A stretch of 64,000 nucleotides of DNA from Verrucomicrobiales bacterium (GCA_016793885.1 JAEUHE010000150.1:62001-126000), one strand, 5' to 3'; shown: positions 52,601 through 61,329, numbered from the stretch's first letter. Translations and numbers: made by a program. Notes: generated by a model not told the origin, from the letters alone.

Positions 52601-52968
52601 CCCAGAATCGCCGAGTAGCGCCCCCGCGCTGCCGTCGACCTGGAACTCAGGGTCAGGAGGGCGAGCGGGATGTCCGACCAGGCGGGCTGGCCAGCCAGCA
52701 AGTCACCCAGGCCCGGGCAGGAGCCGCCTTCTAAAACCTCCGCACTCAGGAGGATCACTCCGCATCCGCGTCGGCTTTCTTCGATGAGCTGCGCGGCATT
52801 GCCGCACACGTAAGGAAGCATCCCCGCTTCCGTTAGCCAGCGGGCAGCCAGCTCGGCTTCATTCGCGAAGGGTGCAAGCAGGAGAACGCGACGTTCGAGG
52901 CGACCCGAATCCTGCCCCGAATCGGCCTCGCCTGGCTTCCGGTTGAGAACCATGGATGGAGGATTCAT
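49606..52968 (-). CDS. large soluble hybrid histidine kinase (pseudo-receiver, PAS, GAF, PAS, PAS, HisKA, HATPase, REC)
   Basis: This kinase has about 1,120 residues. The N-terminal 150 residues fold like a receiver, but the acceptor position reads VILLSAEVL, with Ser replacing Asp, so it is a pseudo-receiver. PAS (TLASITDLAYTFDLEGNW), GAF (about 330-480), PAS (ALPTAVYTTDAQG), PAS (ESSDDAIISKDLNG), HisKA (LSHELRTPLNPVLLL), HATPase (VIKNAVKFTP, GGLGLGLAI) and a receiver with Asp (LLISDIDLPDGTG) follow. The core and C-terminal receiver are close to those of the kinase at 20811. ATG 52968 is preferred; the frame runs back to TTG 53079. Confidence 0.9.
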   Translation of the reverse strand: MNPPSMVLNRKPGEADSGQDSGRLERRVLLLAPFANEAELAARWLTEAGMLPYVCGNAAQLIEESRRGCGVILLSAEVLEGGSCPGLGDLLAGQPAWSDIPLALLTLSSRSTAARGRYSAILGTGQISLLDRPLTAEALVSTVEVALRARQRQYQARDSITAMQTLLRQEEDRARLFEATLASITDLAYTFDLEGNWIYANQPLLKLWGKSLEEITGKSSLELGYDPELAWRLKAQVQQVIATRKPVRGETYFTSASGEEDYHEYIFSPVFAPDGRVAAVTGTTRLTTERKRAEAVAESQRRVLQLIAEDHPLGEILESLARAVELECTHPAFVCIHLLDSDGACLKEAAAPSLPAPVRAALDGMPIGPAAGSCGAAAFLQKTVQVEEIASDPRLACLRAVALDHGLRACWSRPILSNQGSVLGTVGIYYPECRPPGELDVRLGEMASRTAAIAIARKLGDAAIRESQQRYSQLVHALPTAVYTTDAQGYILLFNEAAAVLWGRRPEVGRDQWCGSWRTYAPDGTPLPADRLPMARALREGHGIRGGEIIIERPDGTRRSVVPYPDPIRDVAGRVIGAVNMLMDITESKSGEEASRRLAAIVESSDDAIISKDLNGLITSWNRGAERLFGYSAQEIIGKPITTLMLPEHSQEEPNILRRIRRGERIANYDTVRRRKNGSLVEISLTISPIKDAHGRIVGASKIVRDITEQKQSERKLEQAHQEAVAASRAKDDFLAALSHELRTPLNPVLLLASEGADDPELPAGVRARFQTIRNNVELEARLIDDLLDITRITHGKLSMNLEMVNVHSALNEAIATVQSEVDLKRIALTTHLSASAPFVEGDAVRLQQVFWNVIKNAVKFTPEFGTVSISTHSEEPDSLSIVISDTGIGMTERELAQAFDAFTQGEHLNAAGAHRFGGLGLGLAIGRKLVELHSGTISARSAGRGKGATFTINLPIRRKTSSGSVNSSENVPASGTPAPTGTGGPRLLLVEDHAATRDALRQLLTRRHYEVQSASSVAEARRLAEQHEFHLLISDIDLPDGTGCDLMREILHRNPDVKGIALSGYGMESDLSKSKLAGFSIHLIKPVRMQSLEQALAQLASTPARNQGPVEKTAPRPAD

Positions 52969-53237
52969 CGCCGGCCGCTCAGTTGGCCGCTTGCTCAGAA
53001 GTGCTCTGAGAGCGGTTCGGCGCCCCGCTGATCCTGTTTGTTGGGCTAACCATGTTCCTTGCGATACTTGTGAAAACAAACGGGGATGACAAATCTATTG
53101 TGGGCGTGAAGTTGAGCGGGAATCAGGCTCTCCCGGCGGTGGCCTCCAGATCAGAGACCTCAAACTCCACCAACCGATCGAAGTACAAGGGTCTCGGGGA
53201 TGCCCGGCCGATGAACTAACACCTGCACTCCGCTGGA

Positions 53238-53600
53238 TCAATACTTGGTTTTCGCCCACTCCATGAGTTTTCCATCCTTGCCAAATCGGAGCCGTAAATA
53301 TTCTCCGTGCGCAGGCAGAGGCACCCCTGTCCCGACGCCGACGCCCGAGTGACGTCCAAAGGAACCCACCCCTAGACCCAGGCTCATTCGAGCACCGCGC
53401 TTTAGGATCCATTCCGCCGAGGTTCCCGCATCGCTCTCGCTGACCAGAGCCGGCTTTCCGAGATCGTTCAAGGATTCCTCAAAGGTGTAGGTTCCGATCC
53501 GATCGTTCCAGGGGATCGTCGACGCGTTGATCTTCGGGGATCGGTTGGATGTGCAACCTGCCATCATGGCCACGAGACAAAACCAAATTATAATCTTCAT
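53238..53600 (-). CDS. small lipoprotein, hypothetical
   Basis: This is a 120-residue protein with signal peptide and lipobox MMAGC (Cys16). The mature part has NDLGKPALVSESDAGTSAEWIL, a Gly-rich centre and a C-terminal LRLRFGKDGKLMEWAKTKY. This pattern resembles small SmpA/OmlA-like lipoproteins in style but is not a firm match. Transcription from the sigma-54-like promoter at 53709 may continue into the kinase downstream. Confidence 0.75.
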   Translation of the reverse strand: MKIIIWFCLVAMMAGCTSNRSPKINASTIPWNDRIGTYTFEESLNDLGKPALVSESDAGTSAEWILKRGARMSLGLGVGSFGRHSGVGVGTGVPLPAHGEYLRLRFGKDGKLMEWAKTKY

Positions 53601-53693
53601 GTCGCAGTTGAGTTATGGTGACCGAGTCGCCATCGGCTTCGATGGAATTGAGTTACAATCTGGCTGAGGGCCGGGTTCGCATTTTTCATTTCA

Positions 53694-53709
53694 AGCACAC
53701 CGGGTGCCA
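53694..53709 (-). promoter_or_regulatory. sigma-54 promoter of the 53600 lipoprotein gene
   Basis: The minus strand reads TGGCACCCGGTGTGCT with GG-N10-GC spacing. The leader is about 83 bases. It is divergent to the promoter at 53937, with the enhancer-like sites between. Confidence 0.62.
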
Positions 53710-53824
53710 AGGCACGCTGCTGACCGCTTGGTTATGCTCGGGATCGATGCCGGCGCCCGCTGTTCCAGCGGCGCAGTACGACAGCAAGCCCCTCCCGCTT
53801 CAAGCAGGCAGGGTGAGTTCGGGT

Positions 53825-53870
53825 ATGCATTTTGCAAGGATGCATCCTCCTTCAGCCATGCAACGTGTGT
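53825..53870. promoter_or_regulatory. TGCA-palindrome enhancer-like sites, divergent region
   Basis: ATGCATTTTGCAA (53825) is a strong match. A weaker ATGCAACGTGTGT follows at 53858, its centre 33 bp away. The surrounding interval 53601-54007 has no gene I can support. Confidence 0.52.
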
Positions 53871-53936
53871 GTATGCTTGCCGTACGTTGCGATCCATATA
53901 TTTGGATTTCCTCATATTTTCGGAAAGTTGCCGAGA

Positions 53937-53952
53937 TGGCGTCGTTCTAGCT
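53937..53952 (+). promoter_or_regulatory. possible sigma-54 promoter of the 54008 gene
   Basis: TGGCGTCGTTCTAGCT has the GG-N10-GC spacing and a weaker -24 half. The leader is about 44 bases. Confidence 0.48.
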
Positions 53953-54007
53953 CGCTGGTTTCTAAGCCTTTGATCACGGATGCGTCCTAAACACTCGAAC
54001 GAACATC

Positions 54008-54529
54008 ATGAAAAACGATACGCGGAAACAAACGGTTGGAAAAAATGGCAGCGCAACCAAACCCGATAGCGCAAAGCTGCGGACTTCCTCTTCTTCCGGC
54101 GGTGGGAGAAGCGGGGTGGGTGCGGTCGGGGGCGCAGCCGCCGGAGCTGTGCTCGGTGCCGTGGCCGGTCCCGTTGGCGCTGCTGTCGGGTTGGTGGCCG
54201 GAGCGGTGGCAGGTGCCCTCGCGGGAAAGCGTGTGGCTCGGGGAACCTCCGCTTCAGCCGCACGCGACCAGGCCAAGAGCATCTCCCCAGCCTCTTCCGG
54301 CACCGCAAAATCCTCCGCCTCGGATTCCGCTGCCATTGCCAAGGAGGATACGAAGAAAAAGAAAAGCACCGGGCCCGGCCTAAAACGCAATTCCCCCACA
54401 GGATTAGGCTCGGCGAATGGCGTCCGAAAGGCATCCCGGACCTCCCAACTCCCCTCCGCCCCTAAGCGTCAGGTCCTCCCGGCAGGAAAGGGCTATAAAA
54501 GTAGGTCTCGCCCGGTGGCGGGACGTTGA
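54008..54529 (+). CDS. glycine-zipper protein with basic Ser-rich tail
   Basis: This is a 173-residue protein. A Lys/Ser-rich head is followed by a glycine zipper (about 38-75: VGAVGGAAAGAVLGAVAGPVGAAVGLVAGAVAGALAG) that could form a hairpin in the membrane. The tail is Ser/Lys/Ala-rich and ends in Arg. It is not recognised beyond the zipper. It resembles other stress-associated zipper proteins in this window. Confidence 0.7.
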   Translation: MKNDTRKQTVGKNGSATKPDSAKLRTSSSSGGGRSGVGAVGGAAAGAVLGAVAGPVGAAVGLVAGAVAGALAGKRVARGTSASAARDQAKSISPASSGTAKSSASDSAAIAKEDTKKKKSTGPGLKRNSPTGLGSANGVRKASRTSQLPSAPKRQVLPAGKGYKSRSRPVAGR

Positions 54530-54564
54530 GGGAATCATTTGCGCTCGGCCGAGAGTTCGGGAGT

Positions 54565-55236
54565 CTAGGTAGGGGCCATGGCTCCGATCGACCATAGTTG
54601 GCAGCCGTCGGTCACTACGACAAGACCGTCGGCTGGTCGCTCGACCCTCGTGCCTCCTGTAAATTCTCCGAAGGCCGGCAGCAAGGTGAGGCGGGGCTGG
54701 AGTTGGAAACAGGGTAGCCGCACGGATTGACGTCCTTTTCCGCTCCATTGGAATACTGGATGGACATGGCCGGCAATCACGTGATGCGTTGCGTCCTCCG
54801 TCGGTGTATGTCGAAAGGCTAGGGGGCCCAGCCGCCAAGGTTCATCGACGACTTTGAATGCGAGTGCGCTGGGGGGATCGCCCGCCCTCCGATCATGATT
54901 GCCGCGGATGAGCGTGCAGGTCAGATGGGCGTGTTTACTCCTCCACGCGTGGAGTGTGGATAGCGTTAGCGAGGCATGCGATTCCGGCGCGTGCAGGAAA
55001 TCTCCCAGCACCACAAGTTCGCTGCAAGGATACTTCGAGAGCAGGGTATCCAGGCGTGACAAGTTGTCTGCGGTGGTGCCGTGTGGCACCGGCTGGCCAA
55101 GTGACCGGTAGGCGGCTGCTTTTCCGAAATGTGGGTCGGCGATGCATAAGGCTCTTCGGTCCGGCCAATAGAGTGCTTTACCGGCCAACAGCAACAGGCG
55201 TTCGTCCCCAATCCTTACTTCGATCTCGGTTTTCAA
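54565..55236 (-). CDS. pdeM: ligase-associated DNA damage response endonuclease PdeM
   Basis: This is a 223-residue metallophosphoesterase. Metal-binding motifs are visible: ADPHFGK (D-x-H), VVLGDFLH (GD), IRGNHDR (GNHD) and VIAGHVHP (GH-x-H). PdeM is part of a bacterial DNA repair cluster with an Lhr-like helicase and an ATP-dependent ligase. Here the helicase gene lies 39 bp upstream, but no ligase or exonuclease gene is adjacent. Confidence 0.92.
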   Translation of the reverse strand: MKTEIEVRIGDERLLLLAGKALYWPDRRALCIADPHFGKAAAYRSLGQPVPHGTTADNLSRLDTLLSKYPCSELVVLGDFLHAPESHASLTLSTLHAWRSKHAHLTCTLIRGNHDRRAGDPPSALAFKVVDEPWRLGPLAFRHTPTEDATHHVIAGHVHPVFQWSGKGRQSVRLPCFQLQPRLTLLPAFGEFTGGTRVERPADGLVVVTDGCQLWSIGAMAPT

Positions 55237-55275
55237 AGGTGCGTTTTCATGAACGATTGATGATGCCCGGTGTGT

Positions 55276-57861
55276 TCAGGATCTTCCCTGATCGAGTGGT
55301 GCCCGGGGCGAGATACGGTCCGAGCACCCCTTTCCTTCGGGGCCGGCCGCTTTCTCGAGATCGGCGACCATGCGCGTGATGCGATCGGCCAATTTCTCAG
55401 TGGTCGAGCTTTCTCGAAACCGTTCCACCAGCAGGGGAAAGGCGAAGGGCGTTGGTCGCTGGAGGTGCTTCCAATTGAGCTGGCTCGTTCTGATTCGCGT
55501 CAACGTTTCCTCCAGTCGTTCCAGGTCCAGTTCCTGCCGAATCACTTCGCGCTGCGCCTGGGTAAGGAGGAGGTTGCCGGGATCATACTTGCGAAAAACA
55601 TCATAGAACAAACTCGACGAAGCCTGGAGCTGTCGGGTGCTCTTCGGGACACCTGGATAGCCTGCAAAAATCAGTCCGGAAATCCGGGCGATCTCGCGAA
55701 AACGACGCTGGGCGAGTTCGCTGGCGTTCAAACTCGCCAGTGAATCTTCCAACAAATGATCGGTGCTGAATGCCTCCGCAGTGAGATGCCTTTCCCAGTC
55801 TAACTCGGAGGCGGAAAGCAGTTCGACGCCGTAATCGTTGACTGCGATGGAAAAGCTGGAGGGATGATGTCTGCCCACGCGCCAGGCCAGGAGGCTGGCC
55901 AACCCGAGGTGCACGTTGCGGCCGCCATGGGGATAGAGAAATAGATGCCAGCCTTCGCGGGTCGTCAATACTTCTGCCAGGATCTTGTCCTGGGTGGGTA
56001 GCGCAGACCAGCTCTGCTGGAGCTCCAGCAGAGGTCGTATCAGCTCCATCTCGGGTCCTTCAAATCGGCCGTTCGCCGCCGCGGCGATCCGCGTCACGAT
56101 CGCCTGGGAAAGCTCGGTGGAGAGCGGCATGCGGCCTCCGTTCCAGCTCGGGACGGCCGGCTTCTTTCCAGAAGCCCGGCGGACATAGGCGGTCATCTCA
56201 TGGACCCTCACCAGCTCCAACAGTTTTCCTCCAAAGAGCAAATGATCCCCGGGCTTTAGGCGAGCTATGAAACCTTCCTCGACCGAGCCAAGCGCTTTTC
56301 CGGCCCCCCGACTGCCCAGATATCGGAGGGTTATGCTGGTTTCGCTGACGATGGTGCCGATGCTCATTCGATGGCGACGTGCCAACTGCACATCGGGCAC
56401 CCGCCAAACCCCATTCTCGTCGGGCATCGCCCGACGGTAATCCGGATAGGCATTTAGCGAGGTGCCTCCGTGTCGCACGAATGCCAGCGCCCACTGCCAC
56501 TCCTCGGCGGTGAGATCGCGGTAGGCGTAGGCTGAGCCAATCTCCCAGACCAATTCTTCGGGCACAAAGCCCCCTCCCAGCGCCACCGTGACCAGGTGTT
56601 GCACCAAAACGTCCAGTGGCTTGTGGGGAGACTCCCGGGGTTCCACCGCACCGGCCACGATGGCGTCCTGCGCCGCGACCGACTCTATCAGCTCGAGGCT
56701 GTGGGTTGGCACCAGGGTCAATCGGGACACCTGGCCCGGGGCATGTCCGGATCGGCCGGCCCGCTGCATCAGGCGCGCCACTCCCTTGGGCGAGCCGATC
56801 TGGAACACGCGTTCCACCGGAAGGAAGTCTACACCCAAGTCCAGGGTGGACGTGCAAATCACGGCCTTGAGTTTTCCCGATTTGAGCCCGAGTTCCACCC
56901 ACCTTCTAAGGTCGCGATCCAGTGAGCCGTGGTGGATGGCCAACAAGCCCGCCCAATCGGGACGGGCATCCAGCAGAGCTTTGTACCATATTTCGGATTG
57001 CGAGCGCGTGTTGGTGAAGATCAGGGAGGTCTGGGTGGATTCGAGTTCGGCGACGACTTGTGGCACCATGCGCATCCCCAGATGCCCTGCCCACGGGAAC
57101 CGTTCCAAGGTGAGTGGCAGCAGAGTGTCTATCAACAGGTCTTTGTGAAGGCCGCCTTGAAACAGGCGACCACCTCCCTGAGGAACCAAGACCTCGAGGG
57201 CGTGGTGGAGATTGCCCAGGGTGGCTGACAGTCCCCAGGTCTGAAGTTCGGGATTCCAGCGTCGCAGGCGGGCCATGGCCAGTTGCAGCTGCGCTCCGCG
57301 TTTGTTTCCCAGCAGCTCATGCCATTCATCGACAATCACCATCCGTAAGTTGGAAAGCGATTCGCGAGCCTCCGGCCTGGACAGGAGCAGGCTGAGGCTT
57401 TCGGGCGTGGTGATGAGGACCGTGGGGAGCCTTCGGGATTGCTTGGCCCGTTGGCCGCTGGCGGTATCGGCGGTTCGTGCGCCCACGGTCCAGTGAAGAT
57501 CGAGCTCTCGCAGCGGCTCATTCAAGGCTCGCTCGGTATCCGCCGCCAAGGCGCGCATGGGAGTGATCCACAGGATCGACAAAGGAGGTGCGGAGGCTGC
57601 CGGGCGGGCGCGAGATGAGGTTGGGGTCGGGGATGTTCCTCCGGACGGCCGCGTGTGAGGGGGGGAGGCAATCCAGCGGTTGAGGGCCCCCAGCCACACT
57701 GCGTGAGTTTTCCCCGAACCCGTGCTGGCATGGAGCAAGCCGGATTGTCCACCTGCGATCGCATCCCACACCGCCTGCTGAAAAGGGAAAGGCCGCCACC
57801 CGCGGCTCTTCAGCCAACGTTCGGCAATGGTGGACTTCAAACCCAGGCGCTGGTTCGACAT
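55276..57861 (-). CDS. ligase-associated DEXH-box helicase (Lhr-like)
   Basis: This 861-residue helicase has Walker [14 protein letters not shown] as the DEAH-like box, SATLGN (motif III), TNTRSQSE, and motif [11 protein letters not shown], followed by the winged-helix and C-terminal region of the Lhr-like repair helicases. It unwinds damaged DNA or hybrids with PdeM. GGAAG lies five bases before ATG 57861; ATG 57888 is in frame upstream. The pair with pdeM is conserved in many bacteria. Confidence 0.92.
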   Translation of the reverse strand: MSNQRLGLKSTIAERWLKSRGWRPFPFQQAVWDAIAGGQSGLLHASTGSGKTHAVWLGALNRWIASPPHTRPSGGTSPTPTSSRARPAASAPPLSILWITPMRALAADTERALNEPLRELDLHWTVGARTADTASGQRAKQSRRLPTVLITTPESLSLLLSRPEARESLSNLRMVIVDEWHELLGNKRGAQLQLAMARLRRWNPELQTWGLSATLGNLHHALEVLVPQGGGRLFQGGLHKDLLIDTLLPLTLERFPWAGHLGMRMVPQVVAELESTQTSLIFTNTRSQSEIWYKALLDARPDWAGLLAIHHGSLDRDLRRWVELGLKSGKLKAVICTSTLDLGVDFLPVERVFQIGSPKGVARLMQRAGRSGHAPGQVSRLTLVPTHSLELIESVAAQDAIVAGAVEPRESPHKPLDVLVQHLVTVALGGGFVPEELVWEIGSAYAYRDLTAEEWQWALAFVRHGGTSLNAYPDYRRAMPDENGVWRVPDVQLARRHRMSIGTIVSETSITLRYLGSRGAGKALGSVEEGFIARLKPGDHLLFGGKLLELVRVHEMTAYVRRASGKKPAVPSWNGGRMPLSTELSQAIVTRIAAAANGRFEGPEMELIRPLLELQQSWSALPTQDKILAEVLTTREGWHLFLYPHGGRNVHLGLASLLAWRVGRHHPSSFSIAVNDYGVELLSASELDWERHLTAEAFSTDHLLEDSLASLNASELAQRRFREIARISGLIFAGYPGVPKSTRQLQASSSLFYDVFRKYDPGNLLLTQAQREVIRQELDLERLEETLTRIRTSQLNWKHLQRPTPFAFPLLVERFRESSTTEKLADRITRMVADLEKAAGPEGKGCSDRISPRAPLDQGRS

Positions 57862-57968
57862 CGTGCTTCCGCTGAGCTGATTATTCATCGGAAGCGGGAC
57901 CAATGACCACTTTTTTTGGCGGGACTCGGGACTTCTTCCGGTTGGCGCGATGCGGTGCCGGTCGGCTC

Positions 57969-58012
57969 GTGCATTGCGCACATGGCCGGAATTTCGGCCG
58001 TGCAATGCGCAA
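57969..58012. promoter_or_regulatory. paired TGCA-palindrome enhancer-like sites
   Basis: GTGCATTGCGCAC (57969, perfect palindrome) and GTGCAATGCGCAA (58000) have centres exactly 31 bp apart. Between them lies a second palindrome GGCCGGAATTTCGGCC. They are 55-100 bp upstream of the promoter at 58067. Confidence 0.65.
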
Positions 58013-58066
58013 GGCGAGACGCGCTCCCGATCTCGATAAGTCTTGGTTCTGTGCGGTTTAGCTCGA

Positions 58067-58082
58067 TGGCGTGCGTTAAGCT
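58067..58082 (+). promoter_or_regulatory. sigma-54 promoter of the 58097 small membrane gene
   Basis: TGGCGTGCGTTAAGCT has the GG-N10-GC spacing. The predicted start is four bases before ATG 58097, so AAGGAG at 58083 would be outside the message if this is the real promoter. Confidence 0.5.
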
Positions 58083-58096
58083 AAGGAGATCTCATT

Positions 58097-58222
58097 ATGA
58101 TCGCGCTTATTCTGGAACCCATGCTCGCAGCTGCTGGCTATTCATTTCTTTACCTCCTGCTGGGCGGAGGACTGGGCGGAGCCATTCTCATCTTTATTGT
58201 GGCCAAGATGATTGGAAAATAG
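58097..58222 (+). CDS. 41-residue membrane peptide
   Basis: This 41-residue protein has a single hydrophobic helix rich in Gly and Leu (FLYLLLGGGLGGAILIFIVAKMIG). AAGGAG lies nine bases upstream of the ATG. It resembles small stress-induced membrane peptides but I do not recognise a family. Confidence 0.65.
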   Translation: MIALILEPMLAAAGYSFLYLLLGGGLGGAILIFIVAKMIGK

Positions 58223-58339
58223 GCGAACTCCGTTACGCCTCTCTCGCTTTCATCATCCGTTCGTCCCGTATCTGTGAACTCCAAACCGTATCAACCAATA
58301 CCAAATTCGACGCCGGAATGTGCGTCACTCAATCCCCCT

Positions 58340-58918
58340 ATGAAACCCATAACCATTGCTTCGCTCGCCTCTGTCTTGGTCGTCTCGAGTCTACCACTCT
58401 CCGGGGCCCATATTTGGCAGGATCACCGCGAGTGGGCTTCAAGCGCGTTTTCGTACGACCGTAAATCAGGCCCGCTATATTCGGCCAACGAACTGTCCCT
58501 GGATTTGGGAGGTAGCTATACGGCTGGACAGCGCGGCGTGGAGAATCTTTTCGAGACCAGCATCAAGGGTCAACGCGGTCGCTGGGGCGGTGGTGTGGGG
58601 CTGAACTACTTCTTCACTCAACAGGTCGGGGTGGGGGTGGACGCGAACATGGCTGACAACGGAGGGAACTTGGTGGATGCGGTCGCCGCCAATCTCATTG
58701 TGCGCTTTCCCTTGGGTAACTCTGGCGTCGCCCCGTATTTGTTCGGTGGTGGCGGACGAACGACTGATCGGCAATGGGACTGGATGGGCCAGGCCGGTGT
58801 CGGCCTCGAGTTTAGGTTGAACCGCACGGTGGGTATCTACACCGACGGACGTTATCAATGGCCGGAGAACGTGGGCGACAGCCTCCTGTTACGTACCGGC
58901 CTCAGGATTAATTTTTGA
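58340..58918 (+). CDS. outer-membrane beta-barrel protein (OmpA/Omp-like 8-strand)
   Basis: This is a 192-residue protein with a signal peptide (ITIASLASVLVVSSLPLSGA). The mature part alternates Gly/aromatic strands (GGGVGLNYFFTQQVGVGVDANMAD; YLFGGGGRTTDRQWDWMGQAGVGLEFRL) and ends GLRINF with the terminal Phe expected of outer-membrane proteins. Function is unknown. It lies 117 bp after the 41-residue gene and may share its promoter. Confidence 0.85.
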   Translation: MKPITIASLASVLVVSSLPLSGAHIWQDHREWASSAFSYDRKSGPLYSANELSLDLGGSYTAGQRGVENLFETSIKGQRGRWGGGVGLNYFFTQQVGVGVDANMADNGGNLVDAVAANLIVRFPLGNSGVAPYLFGGGGRTTDRQWDWMGQAGVGLEFRLNRTVGIYTDGRYQWPENVGDSLLLRTGLRINF

Positions 58919-58979
58919 ACTGGAGTTGCGACGCACGCGGCTCCCTGGTCCTGATTGAGTTTCCTCTACTATTTCTTTT

Positions 58980-59954
58980 ATGATTGTGACCGAACATCCT
59001 ATTTCCTCGGCCGAGGAGCTAAGAGCTTCCGAACGGCATTTGTATCCGTTCCTGTGTTGGCGCGCCATTCTGGGCGGCACGGTGGCGGCGATTGGCATTC
59101 ACTTGTTGTTGATTGCCCTGGGCCTCGGTGCGGGCCTCGCGACCTTCACGCCCATGACGGACGCCAACCCCGCGACCAACTTAAGCATCGGAAGCGCGAT
59201 TATCTGGACCCTTTGCGCGTTGGTGGCTCTGGCGTTCGGCGGCTTTGTGGCGGGGCGTTTCTCCCGCTCCCGACATAGCGGCTTTGTTCATGGGGTGATG
59301 GTGTGGAGCCTGACCTTGATACTATCTATCCTTTTGGTCTCGATGGGCACCGGCATGGTGCTGGGAGGCGCCATGAAGGTATTGGGAGAAGGGTTGGGTA
59401 TTGGTGCCAAGGCCGCCGCAGCAGGAGCCTCGGAGGTGGCGGCGGAAGGGGTTAAACGTACCGGTGAGCATCTCACAAGTTTCATCAGTGAGGCCGTCCC
59501 ATCCGGAGCCACCAACGTAAATCCACAAAGCGCAATTCGCGCGCGTCGAGAAGTGGGCCTCGCTCTGACGCGCTTGTTCAATCCCGCGAACGAGGGCAGC
59601 TTTCAAGAGAATCGGGCAACCGCCGTTAAGGCGCTCCAGAGTTACGCGGGAATGAGCGAAGCCGACGCTGCTCGTTCCGTGGAGGAGTGGTCGGCCTCTT
59701 ACAAGGCACTTCAAGATGATCTCGCCAAGGAAAAAGCCCGATTGGAAGAGAAGGCCCGGGAACTGGCTGATCGAGCGGCTAGTAACCTATCTCACGCTGC
59801 CATTTGGACATTCTTTGCCTTGTTGGCAGGGCTGCTCGTAACCGCCTTCTCTGGCAGTTGCGGGGCCAGTGGCGCCCTTCGGGCTATGGTAGTGACTCAC
59901 TCCAGTTCTGCGCGATTGGAGAACCGTCCCTCAACCGCCACCACGGCTCCTTGA
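58980..59954 (+). CDS. hypothetical membrane protein with coiled-coil domain
   Basis: This is a 324-residue protein. Three membrane helices lie in the first 135 residues (AAIGIHLLLIALGLGAGLA; IIWTLCALVALAFGGFVAG; WSLTLILSILLVSMGTGMVLGG), then a Gly/Ala-rich and helical polar region (about 130-275, with a coiled-coil DDLAKEKARLEEKARELADRA), then a fourth membrane helix near 280-300. I do not recognise the family. It is followed by a strong bidirectional terminator. Confidence 0.72.
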   Translation: MIVTEHPISSAEELRASERHLYPFLCWRAILGGTVAAIGIHLLLIALGLGAGLATFTPMTDANPATNLSIGSAIIWTLCALVALAFGGFVAGRFSRSRHSGFVHGVMVWSLTLILSILLVSMGTGMVLGGAMKVLGEGLGIGAKAAAAGASEVAAEGVKRTGEHLTSFISEAVPSGATNVNPQSAIRARREVGLALTRLFNPANEGSFQENRATAVKALQSYAGMSEADAARSVEEWSASYKALQDDLAKEKARLEEKARELADRAASNLSHAAIWTFFALLAGLLVTAFSGSCGASGALRAMVVTHSSSARLENRPSTATTAP

Positions 59955-59992
59955 AACGACCGACGTTCTTCGTGAGTTGGTTTGCTTAAGTT

Positions 59993-60031
59993 AAGGCTCC
60001 GATTGGGTCTATCGACCGCAATCGGAGCCTT
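59993..60031. terminator. bidirectional hairpin terminator
   Basis: A 13-bp perfect stem (AAGGCTCCGATTG / CAATCGGAGCCTT) with an inner GGTC/GACC pairing lies between the convergent genes at 58980 and 60042. Confidence 0.8.
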
Positions 60032-60041
60032 CGTGTTTCGA

Positions 60042-61199
60042 TTAGGGCTTCAGCACCACTTTGACGCAGTCGTCCTTCTTGTTGCAGAATATATCGTAAG
60101 CATGAGCGGCTTCGGAAAGCGGGAGCCGGTGGGTAATGATGTCATCGAGGGTGATTCTTCCCTCTTCCACCCAGGTCATCAGTTCGTCGATGTGCTTGTG
60201 AGCAGGGGCTTGGCCGAAGAACAGACGCAATCCTTTGTCAAAGATTTGCCCGACGGGAAAATTGTCATAAGCCATCCCGTACACTCCCACCACGCTCACG
60301 ACACCGCCTCGGCGCACCGCGCTCACCGCCAGTCTGAGTGCGTTGATCGTTCCGGCCTGTGCGTGGAGAACATTAGTCACCTTCTCTAGGGTGGATCTTT
60401 CCGCTTCAAGTCCGACCGCATCGATGCAAACGTCCGCTCCACGGCCGTCCGTCATGGAGCGGATCTTTTCCACGCAGTCACCGTCATGAATGTTGATGGT
60501 CTCCGCATGGGCAGACTTTCGCGCCATGGCTAGTCGATACTCTTGTCCATCGAGAGCGATGACCCGGCCCGCTCCTTTGAGCCAGGCGCATTTCTGCGCC
60601 ATGAGTCCGACCGGTCCGGAACCGAAGACTGCCACCGTCTCGCCACCCTGAAGGCTAGCCCAGTCCACCGCGGAGTACCCCGTCGGAAAGATATCGGTCA
60701 AGAACAGCACTTGCTCATCCGTCAGTTCCGAGCGCACTCGCCGGGGACCAAAGTTAGCATAGGGCACGCGTACATACTCCGCTTGCCCGCCGTCATAACC
60801 TCCATACAGATCGGTGTAGCCGAACAGAGCTCCACCTTTGTCGGTCAAGAGCCCTCCCTCAGGACCATACTTGTCCGGGTTGGAATTCTCGCAATGCCCC
60901 GGTAGGTCGTGACCGCAGAAGAAACAACTGCCGCAGGCTATCGGAAAGGGAACCACGACTCGGTCGCCTTTCTTCAAATTGAGCACGGCGGAGCCAGTTT
61001 CCTCGATCAAGCCCATAAATTCGTGGCCCATGACCATGGGACGCTTCTGGGGCAGGAATCCGTTATAGATATGGAGATCCGAGCCGCAGATTGCGGTAGA
61101 CGTGACACGGAGAATGATGTCGTCGGTTGCTTTGAGAACGGGGTCGGGAACATGCTCGAACCGCATGTCCTTGGGCTTGTGGAATACGATGGCCTTCAT
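60042..61199 (-). CDS. zinc-dependent alcohol dehydrogenase
   Basis: This 385-residue MDR-family enzyme has catalytic zinc ligands in AICGSDLH and GHEFMG, a structural zinc cluster CGSCFFCGHDLPGHC, and the nucleotide motif VFGSGPVGLMA. Length and motifs match the glutathione-independent formaldehyde dehydrogenase-like subgroup of zinc alcohol dehydrogenases. The substrate is not established. It is transcribed from a sigma-54-like promoter and is divergent to the Gfo/Idh/MocA gene. Confidence 0.9.
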   Translation of the reverse strand: MKAIVFHKPKDMRFEHVPDPVLKATDDIILRVTSTAICGSDLHIYNGFLPQKRPMVMGHEFMGLIEETGSAVLNLKKGDRVVVPFPIACGSCFFCGHDLPGHCENSNPDKYGPEGGLLTDKGGALFGYTDLYGGYDGGQAEYVRVPYANFGPRRVRSELTDEQVLFLTDIFPTGYSAVDWASLQGGETVAVFGSGPVGLMAQKCAWLKGAGRVIALDGQEYRLAMARKSAHAETINIHDGDCVEKIRSMTDGRGADVCIDAVGLEAERSTLEKVTNVLHAQAGTINALRLAVSAVRRGGVVSVVGVYGMAYDNFPVGQIFDKGLRLFFGQAPAHKHIDELMTWVEEGRITLDDIITHRLPLSEAAHAYDIFCNKKDDCVKVVLKP

Positions 61200-61313
61200 A
61201 GCGATTTATTGGGCGGATAGGCCGTTCGTCGTACTGCTGCCGATCGGCCTGCGGATGACATTGTCTGTGCCGTCTCACTTTCAATTCAGGGTTAAAATAA
61301 GACACGGCGTCAG

Positions 61314-61329
61314 AGCCGGAATCGTGCCC
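61314..61329 (-). promoter_or_regulatory. sigma-54 promoter of the alcohol dehydrogenase gene
   Basis: The minus strand reads GGGCACGATTCCGGCT, identical at 15 of 16 bases to the promoter at 9005. The leader is about 105 bases. Confidence 0.65.

Noticed and set aside
53030-53060. Possible sigma-54 element AGGAACATGGTTAGCC upstream of the 52968 kinase
   Set aside because: Only the GG-N10-GC spacing matches; the -24 half lacks GGC and no TGCA site lies upstream.
54006-54434. Minus-strand Pro/Ala/His-rich frames of about 140 codons
   Set aside because: They are antisense images of the glycine-zipper gene; low complexity mirrors the repeat codons.
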